NCBI RefSeq assembly: GCF_902506555.1
Contig: NZ_LR732707.1
Coordinates: forward strand, 1,426,804-1,490,803
Direction of reading: 5' to 3'
From: Sphingorhabdus sp. 109
GTDB taxonomy: Bacteria; Pseudomonadota; Alphaproteobacteria; Sphingomonadales; Sphingomonadaceae
Length of the DNA stretch: 64,000 nucleotides
Position numbers and translations under genes: made by a program. Under the pieces are notes generated by a model. It made no database searches. It was not told the origin of the DNA and worked only from the letters and a program-made list of their open reading frames with translations. Below, one piece after another: positions 19,033 to 27,638 of this stretch; the first letter of the stretch is position 1, and each line of letters starts with the position of its first letter.

Positions 19033-20823
19033 ATGCGCCACCTGATTCTCTCCGCCATGACCCTGGCAGCCTTCACATTCTGTCCAGCCGCCGCGCAGGA
19101 ACCAGCGGCTCCGGAGAAGCCTGCACTGGAGATCGGCGCGGGCGGGCGGCCGGTTGGAGCGATCTGGTCACGCAGCCCGGTCCATGCCCAGCATGGTATG
19201 GCGGCGACGGCCCATCCGCTGGCCAGCCAGATCGCCATCGACATTCTCAAGAAAGGCGGCTCCGCGGTCGATGCGGCGATTGCGGCCAATGCGGCGCTGG
19301 GCCTGATGGAGCCGACTGGCAACGGCATTGGCGGTGATCTGTTCGCGATCATCTGGGATCCGGAGACGCAGAAACTCTATGGCCTGAACGGCTCCGGCAA
19401 AAGCTCCATGGGGACCAGCTACAAACAGTTTATCAAGCAGCTCAAAGGCCGCAAGACCATACCGCCATTCGGCCCGATGCCGGTCACCGTTCCCGGCACC
19501 GTCGACGCCTGGTTCGAAATGCACGGCAAGTTCGGCAAGCTGAGCATGGCCGATATCCTTGCGCCGACCATATCCTATGCCAACGAGGGCCATCCGGTCG
19601 CGCCGGTGATCGGTCATTATCTCGAACGCAACCTGGAGCGGTTTGAACAAAGCCTCGATATGATCGGTGATTTCGACAATGCGCGGGCCACCTATTTCAA
19701 ACAAGGCGCACCCAAGGCCGGCGAGATTTTCAAAAACCCCGATCTCGGCAATACGTTGAGCAAAATCGCCGCCGGAGGGCGTGATGCCTTCTACAAGGGC
19801 GACATTGCCAAGACCATCGACAGCTATTTCAAGCGGATTGGCGGCAATCTCCGCTACGAGGATTTTGCCGCGCACAGCAGCCTGTGGGTCGAACCCGGCT
19901 GCGTTTCCTATCGCAAAGGCTATGAACTGTGCGAACTGCCGCCCAATTCGCAGGGCTTCGCGGCGCTGCAGATGGCGAATATCCTGAAAAATGTCGATCT
20001 CGCCCAATGGCCGCGTGGCAGCGCCGAGGTGCTGCATTATATTACCGAAGCCAAACGGCTGGCCTTTGAAGATGTCGCGCGCTTCTACGCCGATCCGGAG
20101 GCCTCCCCTGCCCCGCTGGAATGGCTGCTGTCGGATGATTATGGCAAGGAGCGCTTTGCGCTGATCGACCCGGCAAAAGCCACGGCAGAATTCGGCCCGG
20201 GCGAGCCCAAGCTGGAAGGCGAAGGCGACACGACCTATCTCACCGTTGCCGACAAGGACGGCATGATGGTCTCGCTGATCCAGTCCAATTATCGCGGCAT
20301 GGGCAGCGGTCTCGTTGCCGACGGGCTCGGCTTCATGTTTCAGGACCGCGGCGAGCTCTATTCGCTCGATGCCGGTCATGCCAATGCCTACGCGCCCGGC
20401 AAGCGGCCGTTCCAGACGATCATCCCGGCCTTCATGAAGAAGGATGGAAAACCCTTCATGTCTTTTGGCCTGATGGGCGGCGGCATGCAGCCGCAGGGCC
20501 ATGTCCAGGTGATGATCAACATGGTCGACTATGGCATGAACCTGCAGGAAGCGGGCGACGCGGCGCGGCTCAACCATGATGGCGGCCGCCAGCCCACCGA
20601 CGATCTGGCGGGAACCGACGCCGATCTTCTGGGTATAGTCCATGTCGAACCGGGCATTTCGGCAGAAACCGTCGAACGGCTCCAAGCCATGGGTCATATC
20701 GTCAAAACCGTTGACGACGGAATCATGTTTGGTGGCTATCAGGCGATCAGCCGGGATCCGGAAAGCGGTGTCTATACCGGTGCGACGGAGATGCGGAAAG
20801 ACAGTCAGGCGATCGGTTTCTGA
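19033..20823 (+). CDS. ggt: gamma-glutamyltransferase (glutathione hydrolase)
   Basis: The exported Ntn-hydrolase has about 596 residues and cleaves or transfers the gamma-glutamyl group of glutathione in the periplasm. A signal peptide (MRHLILSAMTLAAFTFCPAAAQ, given here by its ends only: positively charged start, hydrophobic core, AxA-Q cleavage) covers residues 1-22. The self-cleavage site and catalytic Thr lie in GDTTYLTVADKDG near residue 405. GGSAVDAAIAAN and NGIGGDLFAI near the N-terminus and GMGSGLVADGLGF are family signatures. An in-frame ATG at 19021 is possible but poorly spaced from its ribosome binding site. Confidence 0.92.
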   Translation: MRHLILSAMTLAAFTFCPAAAQEPAAPEKPALEIGAGGRPVGAIWSRSPVHAQHGMAATAHPLASQIAIDILKKGGSAVDAAIAANAALGLMEPTGNGIGGDLFAIIWDPETQKLYGLNGSGKSSMGTSYKQFIKQLKGRKTIPPFGPMPVTVPGTVDAWFEMHGKFGKLSMADILAPTISYANEGHPVAPVIGHYLERNLERFEQSLDMIGDFDNARATYFKQGAPKAGEIFKNPDLGNTLSKIAAGGRDAFYKGDIAKTIDSYFKRIGGNLRYEDFAAHSSLWVEPGCVSYRKGYELCELPPNSQGFAALQMANILKNVDLAQWPRGSAEVLHYITEAKRLAFEDVARFYADPEASPAPLEWLLSDDYGKERFALIDPAKATAEFGPGEPKLEGEGDTTYLTVADKDGMMVSLIQSNYRGMGSGLVADGLGFMFQDRGELYSLDAGHANAYAPGKRPFQTIIPAFMKKDGKPFMSFGLMGGGMQPQGHVQVMINMVDYGMNLQEAGDAARLNHDGGRQPTDDLAGTDADLLGIVHVEPGISAETVERLQAMGHIVKTVDDGIMFGGYQAISRDPESGVYTGATEMRKDSQAIGF

Positions 20824-20869
20824 CAGCGGCGCGAGATCGGTGCGAAAGGAAATTTTCAAGGGAATGACA

Positions 20870-21415
20870 ATGTACAAGAAACGACTGACGATCCTGCTGC
20901 CTCTATTGACGATGGGCTATCCCGCCGCCGCACAGATGGAGAATTTCAAGACCGGACCGGTATTCGAGACATTCGGGCCGACCGCACCGGTCCAGCAGAG
21001 CGAGCCCGTGTCCGCCGAAACCCGTTTTGCCATAGCCTTTGACGTGTCAGCGGCGGCCGAACCGGACAAGATCAACCGCACGATTGAAAGCGCCGCCCGC
21101 TTCATCAACATGCATGTCGCCGCCGGCGTTCCGCAGGAAAATATCCGTCTTGCCATCGTCGTCCATGGCGGTGCGTCCTTCGATCTCACCAGCCAGGAAT
21201 TTTTCGGGGCGCACAAGGATGGCAGAACCAATGCCAGCGCCGCCGCCATCGCCCGGTTGCAGCAACATGGTGTAGAATTTTATCTCTGCGGCCAGAGCGC
21301 GGCCGCCCATGGCATCAGCATTGCCGACCTGCTGCCGGGCGTAAAAATGTCCCTGTCCGCGATGACCGCCCATGCCTTGCTGCAACAGCAGGGCTATAGC
21401 ATCAATCCTTTCTGA
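20870..21415 (+). CDS. DsrE-family-like exported protein
   Basis: The 181-residue protein has a signal peptide ending near AAAQ (residue 22). The mature part shows the DsrE/DsrF-like alternation RFAIAFDVSAAAEPDKINRT, NIRLAIVVHGGASFDLTS and FYLCGQSAAAHGIS, with a single Cys in a CGQS motif where sulfur-relay DsrE proteins carry their active cysteine. The ATG at 20870 is better spaced from AAGGGA than one at 20864. It lies 46 nt behind ggt and may be co-transcribed; a link to periplasmic glutathione or sulfur chemistry is speculative. Confidence 0.75.
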   Translation: MYKKRLTILLPLLTMGYPAAAQMENFKTGPVFETFGPTAPVQQSEPVSAETRFAIAFDVSAAAEPDKINRTIESAARFINMHVAAGVPQENIRLAIVVHGGASFDLTSQEFFGAHKDGRTNASAAAIARLQQHGVEFYLCGQSAAAHGISIADLLPGVKMSLSAMTAHALLQQQGYSINPF

Positions 21416-21433
21416 AACGGCATCACACGCCTC

Positions 21434-22129
21434 ATGCTGAAGGTCGCAAGCTATAATATTCACAAGGGCATCGGTACGGACCGCCGGCGCAATCCGGGCC
21501 GTATCATCGATGTCCTGAACGAGATAGACGCCGATATCATCGCGCTACAGGAGGCGGATCGCCGCTTTGGAGCACGCGCCGCCGCGATACCGGAGAAGTT
21601 GCTGGAAATGCACAGCGACTATCGCGCGATTCCGCTCGACGTGCAGACCGATTCGATGGGCTGGCACGGCAATGCGATACTTGTCCGCAATTCCGCCGAA
21701 GTGATTGCGCATGATATCATGCACATCCCCTGTCTCGAACCGCGCGGAGCGATCATGGCGCATTGTGAACTGGCGGGCCAGCAGCTCGCGGTTTTCGGCA
21801 TGCATCTCGATCTGTCCGGACTGTGGCGCCGGCGGCAAGCCGCAGCCATCATCAAGCTCGCACAGGAAAAGGAACGCGAGGTGCCGGTGGTGCTGATGGG
21901 GGATCTCAACGAATGGAGCGCAGCCGGCGGTTGCCTGAAGGATTTCGGCAAGGCGTTCGATATGGTCGATTGCGGGCGCAGCTTTCATTCACGCAGCCCG
22001 ATTGCCACGCTCGACCGGATCATGCATTCCGGCAGTTTCGATTGCACCGGCGCCGGCGTGCATGACAGTCCGGCGGCGCGCAAAGCCTCCGATCATCTGC
22101 CCGTCTGGGCCAATCTCATGCGCGGCTAG
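21434..22129 (+). CDS. endonuclease/exonuclease/phosphatase-family protein
   Basis: The protein has 231 residues with no obvious signal peptide. Conserved metal- and phosphate-handling motifs are present: VASYNIHKGIGTD at the N-terminus, LQEADRRFG, MHLDLSG, MGDLNEW and the C-terminal SDHLPVWA. These place it in the EEP (DNase I-like) superfamily, possibly acting on phospholipids or nucleic acids. It follows the DsrE-like gene by 18 nt on the same strand. Substrate is not predictable. Confidence 0.85.
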   Translation: MLKVASYNIHKGIGTDRRRNPGRIIDVLNEIDADIIALQEADRRFGARAAAIPEKLLEMHSDYRAIPLDVQTDSMGWHGNAILVRNSAEVIAHDIMHIPCLEPRGAIMAHCELAGQQLAVFGMHLDLSGLWRRRQAAAIIKLAQEKEREVPVVLMGDLNEWSAAGGCLKDFGKAFDMVDCGRSFHSRSPIATLDRIMHSGSFDCTGAGVHDSPAARKASDHLPVWANLMRG

Positions 22130-22135
22130 GCGCCT

Positions 22136-22156
22136 GGCCGGGAAAGTTTTCCGGCC
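22136..22156 (+). terminator. hairpin after the EEP gene
   Basis: GGCCGG-n-AAA pairs with TTT-n-CCGGCC immediately after the EEP stop codon. The stem is GC-rich with a G-T mismatch and no T-run follows. It may terminate the ggt-side transcript before ccoN. Confidence 0.4.
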
Positions 22157-22228
22157 TACGTAACTCTACCTATATTGCCGGACACGACTGGCTGGTAGCG
22201 CCATTCCCACACAACGGGGAAGGACGTT

Positions 22229-23887
22229 ATGGACAGTTTACTAGGGAAAGCCGGCGGATGGCTGGCGCTCGTATTTTTATCATTCATTGCCATGGTAATG
22301 GCCGCCGATGGCGGCTTCGCCGTACATATGGGCATTATCATGACCGCCTGCCTGATCGCGCTATGGGTGACGATCAGCAAAGCTGATTATGCCGCCATCG
22401 GGCGCGGGATATTAAGGGCGCCCGCTGATCCCGGGAAATATGATGATGATCCGGTCCGCTGGGGCGTTATTGCTACCCTGTTCTGGGGCATGGCCGGCTT
22501 TGCCGTCGGTCTGTATATCGCCCTGCAACTGGCCTTTCCCGTGCTCAATCTGGGGCTGGAGTATACCACCTTCGGACGCCTGCGTCCGCTCCACACCTCT
22601 GCCGTTATTTTCGCTTTCGGAGGCAATGCGCTGATTGCGACGAGCTTTTACGTCGTCCAGCGCACCTGCAGGGCGAGGCTGGCCTTCCCCCGCCTCGCCC
22701 GTTTCGTTTTCTGGGGCTACCAGCTGTTCATCGTGCTGGCCGCCACCGGCTATCTGATGGGCGTCACCCAGTCGCGGGAATATGCCGAGCCGGAATGGTA
22801 TGTCGATCTCTGGCTGACCATCGTCTGGGTCAGCTATGCGGTTGTCTATATCGGCACCATCGTCAAACGGTCCGAGCCACATATTTATGTCGCCAACTGG
22901 TTTTTCCTCAGCTTCATCCTGACCGTCGCCATGCTGCACGTGGTCAATGGCCTGACCATACCGGTCAGCCTGCTCGGCGCGAAAAGCTATAGCGCTTTCT
23001 CCGGTGTCCAGGATGCGCTCACCCAATGGTGGTACGGCCATAATGCGGTCGGATTTTTCCTGACCGCGGGCTTCCTCGGCATGATGTATTATTTCGTGCC
23101 GAAACAGGCGGAACGACCGGTCTACAGCTACCGTCTGTCGATCATCCACTTCTGGTCGCTGATCTTCCTCTATATCTGGGCTGGTCCGCACCATCTCCAC
23201 TATACCGCGCTGCCCGACTGGGCGCAGACGCTGGGCATGGTTTTCTCGATCGTCCTGTGGATGCCGAGCTGGGGCGGCATGATCAACGGCCTGATGACGC
23301 TGAACGGCGCCTGGGACAAGATCCGCACCGATCCGATCATCCGGATGATGGTCCTTGCCCTCGCCTTTTATGGCATGAGCACCTTCGAGGGCCCGATGAT
23401 GTCGATCAAGGCCGTCAACAGCCTGTCGCACTATACCGACTGGACCATCGGCCATGTGCACAGCGGTGCGCTCGGCTGGAACGGCATGATCACCTTTGCC
23501 GCGCTCTATTACATGGTGCCGCGCCTCTGGGGCCATCCGCGCCTGTACAGCCTGCGCATGGTGAACTGGCATTTCTGGCTCGCGACCATCGGCATCGTTC
23601 TCTACGCCGCCTCGATGTGGGTTGCCGGCATCATGCAGGGTCTGATGTGGCGCGAATATGGCGATGACGGCTATCTCGTCTACGCCTTCAGCGAAGTCGT
23701 CTCGGCGATGTTCCCGATGTATATGATCCGCGCAACCGGCGGCCTGCTCTATCTCGCTGGCGCTGTTGTCATGGTCTACAACGTCTGGATGACTCTTGCC
23801 GGCCGGGTCCGGGACGAAAAGCCCATGACCCAAACGCCTTATGACGAAGCCGCCGACAAGCCGCTGGTCGCGGCACCGGCAGAGTGA
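22229..23887 (+). CDS. ccoN: cbb3-type cytochrome c oxidase catalytic subunit I
   Basis: This is the catalytic haem-copper subunit of the high-affinity cbb3 terminal oxidase in the inner membrane. It has 552 residues and more than 12 hydrophobic segments. Haem and Cu ligands are visible: [15 protein letters not shown] (low-spin haem b His), [29 protein letters not shown] and [21 protein letters not shown] stands before the ATG. It heads ccoNOQP-ccoGHIS. No TTGAT-N4-ATCAA FNR/FixK box was found in the 100 bases upstream. Confidence 0.97.
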   Translation: MDSLLGKAGGWLALVFLSFIAMVMAADGGFAVHMGIIMTACLIALWVTISKADYAAIGRGILRAPADPGKYDDDPVRWGVIATLFWGMAGFAVGLYIALQLAFPVLNLGLEYTTFGRLRPLHTSAVIFAFGGNALIATSFYVVQRTCRARLAFPRLARFVFWGYQLFIVLAATGYLMGVTQSREYAEPEWYVDLWLTIVWVSYAVVYIGTIVKRSEPHIYVANWFFLSFILTVAMLHVVNGLTIPVSLLGAKSYSAFSGVQDALTQWWYGHNAVGFFLTAGFLGMMYYFVPKQAERPVYSYRLSIIHFWSLIFLYIWAGPHHLHYTALPDWAQTLGMVFSIVLWMPSWGGMINGLMTLNGAWDKIRTDPIIRMMVLALAFYGMSTFEGPMMSIKAVNSLSHYTDWTIGHVHSGALGWNGMITFAALYYMVPRLWGHPRLYSLRMVNWHFWLATIGIVLYAASMWVAGIMQGLMWREYGDDGYLVYAFSEVVSAMFPMYMIRATGGLLYLAGAVVMVYNVWMTLAGRVRDEKPMTQTPYDEAADKPLVAAPAE

Positions 23888-23900
23888 GGGAGACAGAAAC

Positions 23901-24635
23901 ATGACCACACTCACGCAAAAGCACAAAAAGATCGAGCGCAACATCACGCTGCTGGCGGTTCTGGCGCTGGTAACGGTGATGATCGGCGGCATTGTCGAGA
24001 TCGCGCCGCTGTTCTGGATCGACAATACGGTCGAGGAAGTTGAAGGTGTGCGCCCCTATACGCCGCTCGAGCAGGCGGGCCGCAATATCTACGTCCGCGA
24101 AGGCTGCTATACCTGTCACAGCCAAATGATCCGGCCGTTCCGGGACGAGGTCGAACGCTATGGCCATTATTCGCTGGCAGCAGAATCGATGTATGACCAT
24201 CCGTTCCAGTGGGGATCCAAACGCACCGGACCGGATCTGGCCCGGGTGGGCGGCCGCTATTCGGACGAATGGCATGTCCAGCATCTGAAAGACCCGCGCG
24301 CCGTGGTGCCGGAATCGATCATGCCGCCTTATGCCTTTCTCGCCGAGAAAGAGCTGGAACCCGGTGACATGAGCGCCCATCTGCGCGCCCTGACCCGGGT
24401 CGGCGTTCCCTATAGCGAAGAGGCAATCGAGAAGGCCAATGAAGATCTGCTGACCCAGGCCGACCCGATGGCAAGTTCGGCAGAGTTCGAAAAGCGCTAT
24501 CCCAAGGTGCAGATCCGCGACTTTGACGGCAACCCCGACAAGCTGACGGAAATGGACGCACTGGTGGCCTATCTGCAGATGATCGGCACATTGGTCGATT
24601 TCGAGGCGGGCGAAGCACAGGAGCAGGCCCGATGA
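23901..24635 (+). CDS. ccoO: cbb3-type cytochrome c oxidase mono-haem subunit II
   Basis: This membrane-anchored monohaem cytochrome c has 244 residues. One N-terminal membrane helix (about residues 18-38) is followed by the c-type haem site [11 protein letters not shown], and methionines near IMPPYAFL supply the axial ligand. It passes electrons from CcoP to CcoN. Its ATG at 23901 follows GAGGGAGAC, and its TGA overlaps the ATG of ccoQ. Confidence 0.96.
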   Translation: MTTLTQKHKKIERNITLLAVLALVTVMIGGIVEIAPLFWIDNTVEEVEGVRPYTPLEQAGRNIYVREGCYTCHSQMIRPFRDEVERYGHYSLAAESMYDHPFQWGSKRTGPDLARVGGRYSDEWHVQHLKDPRAVVPESIMPPYAFLAEKELEPGDMSAHLRALTRVGVPYSEEAIEKANEDLLTQADPMASSAEFEKRYPKVQIRDFDGNPDKLTEMDALVAYLQMIGTLVDFEAGEAQEQAR

Positions 24636-24793
24636 ACTATGAAGCGCTGCGTCATTTCGCCGACAGCTGGGGCCTGCTGTTCATGACCCTGGTGTTTCTG
24701 ACGCTGGTGGGATGGACTTTCCGCCCGGGAGCCGGCCGCAACCACGAAGAAGCCGCCCATATGATTTTTGACGAGGACAAAACAGATGTCTGA
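24632..24793 (+). CDS. ccoQ: cbb3-type cytochrome oxidase small subunit (CcoQ-like)
   Basis: A 53-residue protein starts [18 protein letters not shown], has a single membrane helix (residues 13-29), then WTFRPG and a charged tail with DEDK. Length, motif and position between ccoO and ccoP identify CcoQ, which stabilises the oxidase. It overlaps ccoO by 4 nt and ccoP by 8 nt. Confidence 0.9.
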   Translation: MNYEALRHFADSWGLLFMTLVFLTLVGWTFRPGAGRNHEEAAHMIFDEDKTDV

Positions 24794-25721
24794 GAACAAA
24801 CGCGTCGACAAACCAACCGGCACCGAAACCGTCGGACACGAATGGGATGGTATCGAGGAACTCGACACACCGATGCCGCGCTGGTGGCTGTGGACCCTGT
24901 ACGCCACAATCATATGGGCGATTGGCTATGTCATCCTCTACCCCGCAATCCCGATGATACATTCGGCCAGCGAAGGCCTGCTCGGCTGGAGCAGCCGCGG
25001 CGAATATGCACAGGCCGTTTCGGCTCGCGAACGGGAACTCGAGCCGATCCGGCAGGCGCTGGTATCGACCGATATCCGCAAGCTGCACGGTAGTCCGGAA
25101 CTGATGCAACAGGCCGTCGAAGGCGGCCGGTCGGCATTCAAGGTCCACTGCGTCCAGTGTCACGGTTCCGGTGCTGCCGGTTCGGCGGGCTATCCCAATC
25201 TGAACGACGACGACTGGCTGTGGGGCGGCGATCTGGAAGCCATAGAATACACGCTGATCCACGGCATTCGTAACCCGGACCACGAACAGACGCGCTTCTC
25301 GCAAATGCCGGCCTTCGGACGCGACGGGATATTGCAGCCGACCGAAATCCAGGATCTGGTGTCCCATGTCCGCGTCCTCGCGGGCCGGGAGAAGCAGAGC
25401 GCTGCGGCCACCCGCGGAGCGATGCTGTTCGAAGCGAATTGCGCGATCTGCCACGGCTCCGATGGGACCGGCGACCGCACGCAAGGCGCGCCCAATCTGA
25501 CCGATGCGATCAGTCTCTATGGTCTCGACCGCGCGTCGCTGACCAACACGATCACCAACAGCCGTTACGGCGTGATGCCGCGCTGGGGACAGCGACTGGA
25601 TAGCGCGACGATCCGTATGCTGGCGGCCTATGTCTACTCGCTTGGTGGCGGTGAAAAGCTGCCGGCGCTAGAGGCAACGGCGACAACACCGGTCGAAAGT
25701 GACGGTGATGAGCAGTCCTGA
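24786..25721 (+). CDS. ccoP: cbb3-type cytochrome c oxidase di-haem subunit III
   Basis: The protein has 311 residues. An N-terminal helix (about residues 40-60) is preceded by the typical HEWDGIEELDTPMPRWW, and two c-type haem sites, CVQCH near residue 122 and CAICH near 220, follow. It accepts electrons from periplasmic cytochrome c. The ATG at 24786 is used because the family N-terminus [14 protein letters not shown] starts there. Confidence 0.96.
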   Translation: MSENKRVDKPTGTETVGHEWDGIEELDTPMPRWWLWTLYATIIWAIGYVILYPAIPMIHSASEGLLGWSSRGEYAQAVSARERELEPIRQALVSTDIRKLHGSPELMQQAVEGGRSAFKVHCVQCHGSGAAGSAGYPNLNDDDWLWGGDLEAIEYTLIHGIRNPDHEQTRFSQMPAFGRDGILQPTEIQDLVSHVRVLAGREKQSAAATRGAMLFEANCAICHGSDGTGDRTQGAPNLTDAISLYGLDRASLTNTITNSRYGVMPRWGQRLDSATIRMLAAYVYSLGGGEKLPALEATATTPVESDGDEQS

Positions 25722-27165
25722 CGAAGTTCTCGATCCCGAGCTGAAACTCTATGAATCGCGCAAGAGCGTCTTTCCCAAGGCGGTAAACGGCAAATTTCGG
25801 CGGCTGAAATGGGTGATCATGGCGATCACCCTCGCCATCTATTATATCACGCCGTGGATCCGCTGGGACCGCGGGCCCTATGCTCCCGATCAGGCGGTGC
25901 TGGTCGATCTGGCCAACCGGCGCTTCTATATGTTCGGCATCGAGATCTGGCCGCATGAATTTTATTATGTCGCCGGCATGCTGGTGATGGCGGGCATCGG
26001 GCTGTTCCTGGTCACCTCGGCCGTCGGCCGCGCCTGGTGCGGCTATTCCTGCCCGCAAACCGTCTGGACCGACCTGTTTCAGCATGTCGAGCGCGCCATC
26101 GACGGCGATCGCAACGCCCAGTTCAAGCTGCAGGACGCGCCCTGGGGGCCAAAGAAAATCGGCAAGCGCCTGGCAAAATGGTCGGTCTGGCTGTTCATCG
26201 CCTTCTGGACCGGTGGTGCCTGGATCATGTATTTTGCCGATGCGCCCACGCTGGCCGTCGACTTCTGGACCGGTGAGGCCGCCTTTGTCGCTTATGCCAC
26301 GGTCGGCGTGCTCACCCTCACCACCTTCATCTTCGGTGGCTTCATGCGCGAGCAGGTGTGCATCTACATGTGCCCCTGGCCGCGCATTCAGACCGCGATG
26401 ATGGACGAAAAATCGCTGACCGTCACCTATAAGGAATGGCGCGGCGAACCACGCGGCAGCGTGAAAAAGGCAGAGGCCCAGCCGGGCAGCTTTGGCGACT
26501 GCATTGACTGCAACCAGTGCGTCGCGGTCTGCCCGACCGGTATCGACATTCGCGAGGGGCCGCAAATCGGCTGCATCACCTGCGCCTTGTGCATCGACGC
26601 CTGCGATTCCGTGATGGAGAAGGTCAACCGCCCGCGCGGCCTGATCGACTATGCGACGCTGGAAGACGCCGAACTGGAAAAAGCCGGCAAGGCCCATAAT
26701 CCGGTGCTCAAGACCTTGTTCCGGCCGCGCACGCTCCTCTATTTCTCGATCTGGGGCGCGATCGGACTGGCGATGCTGTTCGCGGTCGGCAACCGGACGC
26801 GCATCGATATCAGCGCCAATCACGACCGCAACCCGGTCTATGTCCAGCTGGCCGACGGCCATGTCCGCAACAGCTATACGATCAATCTGCGCAATATGGA
26901 GAACCGTCCGCGCGACATGGTCATCGGCATGACCGAGCTCAAGGGCGCGGTGATGTGGTCAAACGCCGGATCCCGCGACGGTGCGGGCAAGACCCTGGTC
27001 ACCAAGGTTCCCGCCGACAGCGTCGCGCGGCTGCGCCTCTATGTTGCGGCGCCAGGCGAAGGTCCGGTGCGGGAAGACTTTGCCCTGACCGTGACCGCCG
27101 CGGATGATGCCGAAGCGAACGATGTTGACGAAGTATTTTTCGAACGACCGGAGACAGGCGAATGA
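25708..27165 (+). CDS. ccoG: cbb3 oxidase accessory ferredoxin/copper reductase
   Basis: The protein, about 485 residues, is a membrane protein with several helices and a polyferredoxin part. The cysteine clusters are CIDCNQCVAVCPTG and CITCALCIDACD around residues 265-300, and AWCGYSCPQTVW lies near 110. A C-terminal immunoglobulin-like domain follows. CcoG helps reduce copper for delivery to the oxidase. Its start overlaps the end of ccoP by about 14 nt. Confidence 0.94.
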   Translation: MSSPDEVLDPELKLYESRKSVFPKAVNGKFRRLKWVIMAITLAIYYITPWIRWDRGPYAPDQAVLVDLANRRFYMFGIEIWPHEFYYVAGMLVMAGIGLFLVTSAVGRAWCGYSCPQTVWTDLFQHVERAIDGDRNAQFKLQDAPWGPKKIGKRLAKWSVWLFIAFWTGGAWIMYFADAPTLAVDFWTGEAAFVAYATVGVLTLTTFIFGGFMREQVCIYMCPWPRIQTAMMDEKSLTVTYKEWRGEPRGSVKKAEAQPGSFGDCIDCNQCVAVCPTGIDIREGPQIGCITCALCIDACDSVMEKVNRPRGLIDYATLEDAELEKAGKAHNPVLKTLFRPRTLLYFSIWGAIGLAMLFAVGNRTRIDISANHDRNPVYVQLADGHVRNSYTINLRNMENRPRDMVIGMTELKGAVMWSNAGSRDGAGKTLVTKVPADSVARLRLYVAAPGEGPVREDFALTVTAADDAEANDVDEVFFERPETGE

Positions 27166-27638
27166 GCGGGCAAGAAAGCGTGACGAAAAAATTTACCGGC
27201 TATCACGCCACCGCGATGATCGTCGCCTTTTTTGCGGTGGTGGTGGGCGTGAACCTGTTCATGGCGCGGTCAGCCCTTTCGACGTTCAGCGGCACGATCG
27301 TCGATAACAGCTATGTCGCCAGCCAGAAATATAACGACTGGCTGGAGCAGGCCAGAAAGCAGCAAGCGCACGGCTGGACCGTATCCCCGGCCGTCCGGCA
27401 GGAAGACAGGGCCAGCCTCACCGTCAGCAGCGTCGATGGCACACCCCTGCAGGGCGCTACAATTACCGCCCTTGCGGAGCATCCTGTCGGCCGTACCGAT
27501 CCTTTTGAAATCGACTTTTTCCAGAGCGCAGCCGGAGATTATCGCAGCGTCCAGCCGATTCCGGAGGGTCGCTGGAAAATGAAGATCATCATCTCACGGG
27601 GTGACAACGATATGCGTGTGGTGCGGGATATCCGATGA
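27162..27638 (+). CDS. ccoH: cbb3 oxidase assembly protein FixH/CcoH
   Basis: The 158-residue protein has one membrane helix (about residues 15-35) and a periplasmic domain. FTGYHATAMIVAFFAVVVGVN and NSYVASQKYNDWLEQ (in parts) are typical of FixH. It overlaps ccoG and ccoI by 4 nt each (ATGA), a strong sign of translational coupling. It assists maturation of the oxidase. Confidence 0.93.
   Translation: MSGQESVTKKFTGYHATAMIVAFFAVVVGVNLFMARSALSTFSGTIVDNSYVASQKYNDWLEQARKQQAHGWTVSPAVRQEDRASLTVSSVDGTPLQGATITALAEHPVGRTDPFEIDFFQSAAGDYRSVQPIPEGRWKMKIIISRGDNDMRVVRDIR

Noticed and set aside
19168-20877. 569-residue open frame opposite ggt
   Set aside because: Antisense shadow caused by codon bias of the gamma-glutamyltransferase gene.
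22412-24025. 537-residue open frame opposite ccoN
   Set aside because: Shadow of the conserved ccoN and ccoO genes; composition is His/Arg/Asp-rich without a family, and no ribosome binding site.
25552-26862. 436-residue open frame opposite ccoG
   Set aside because: Shadow of ccoP/ccoG; the sense-strand genes carry the cysteine clusters.
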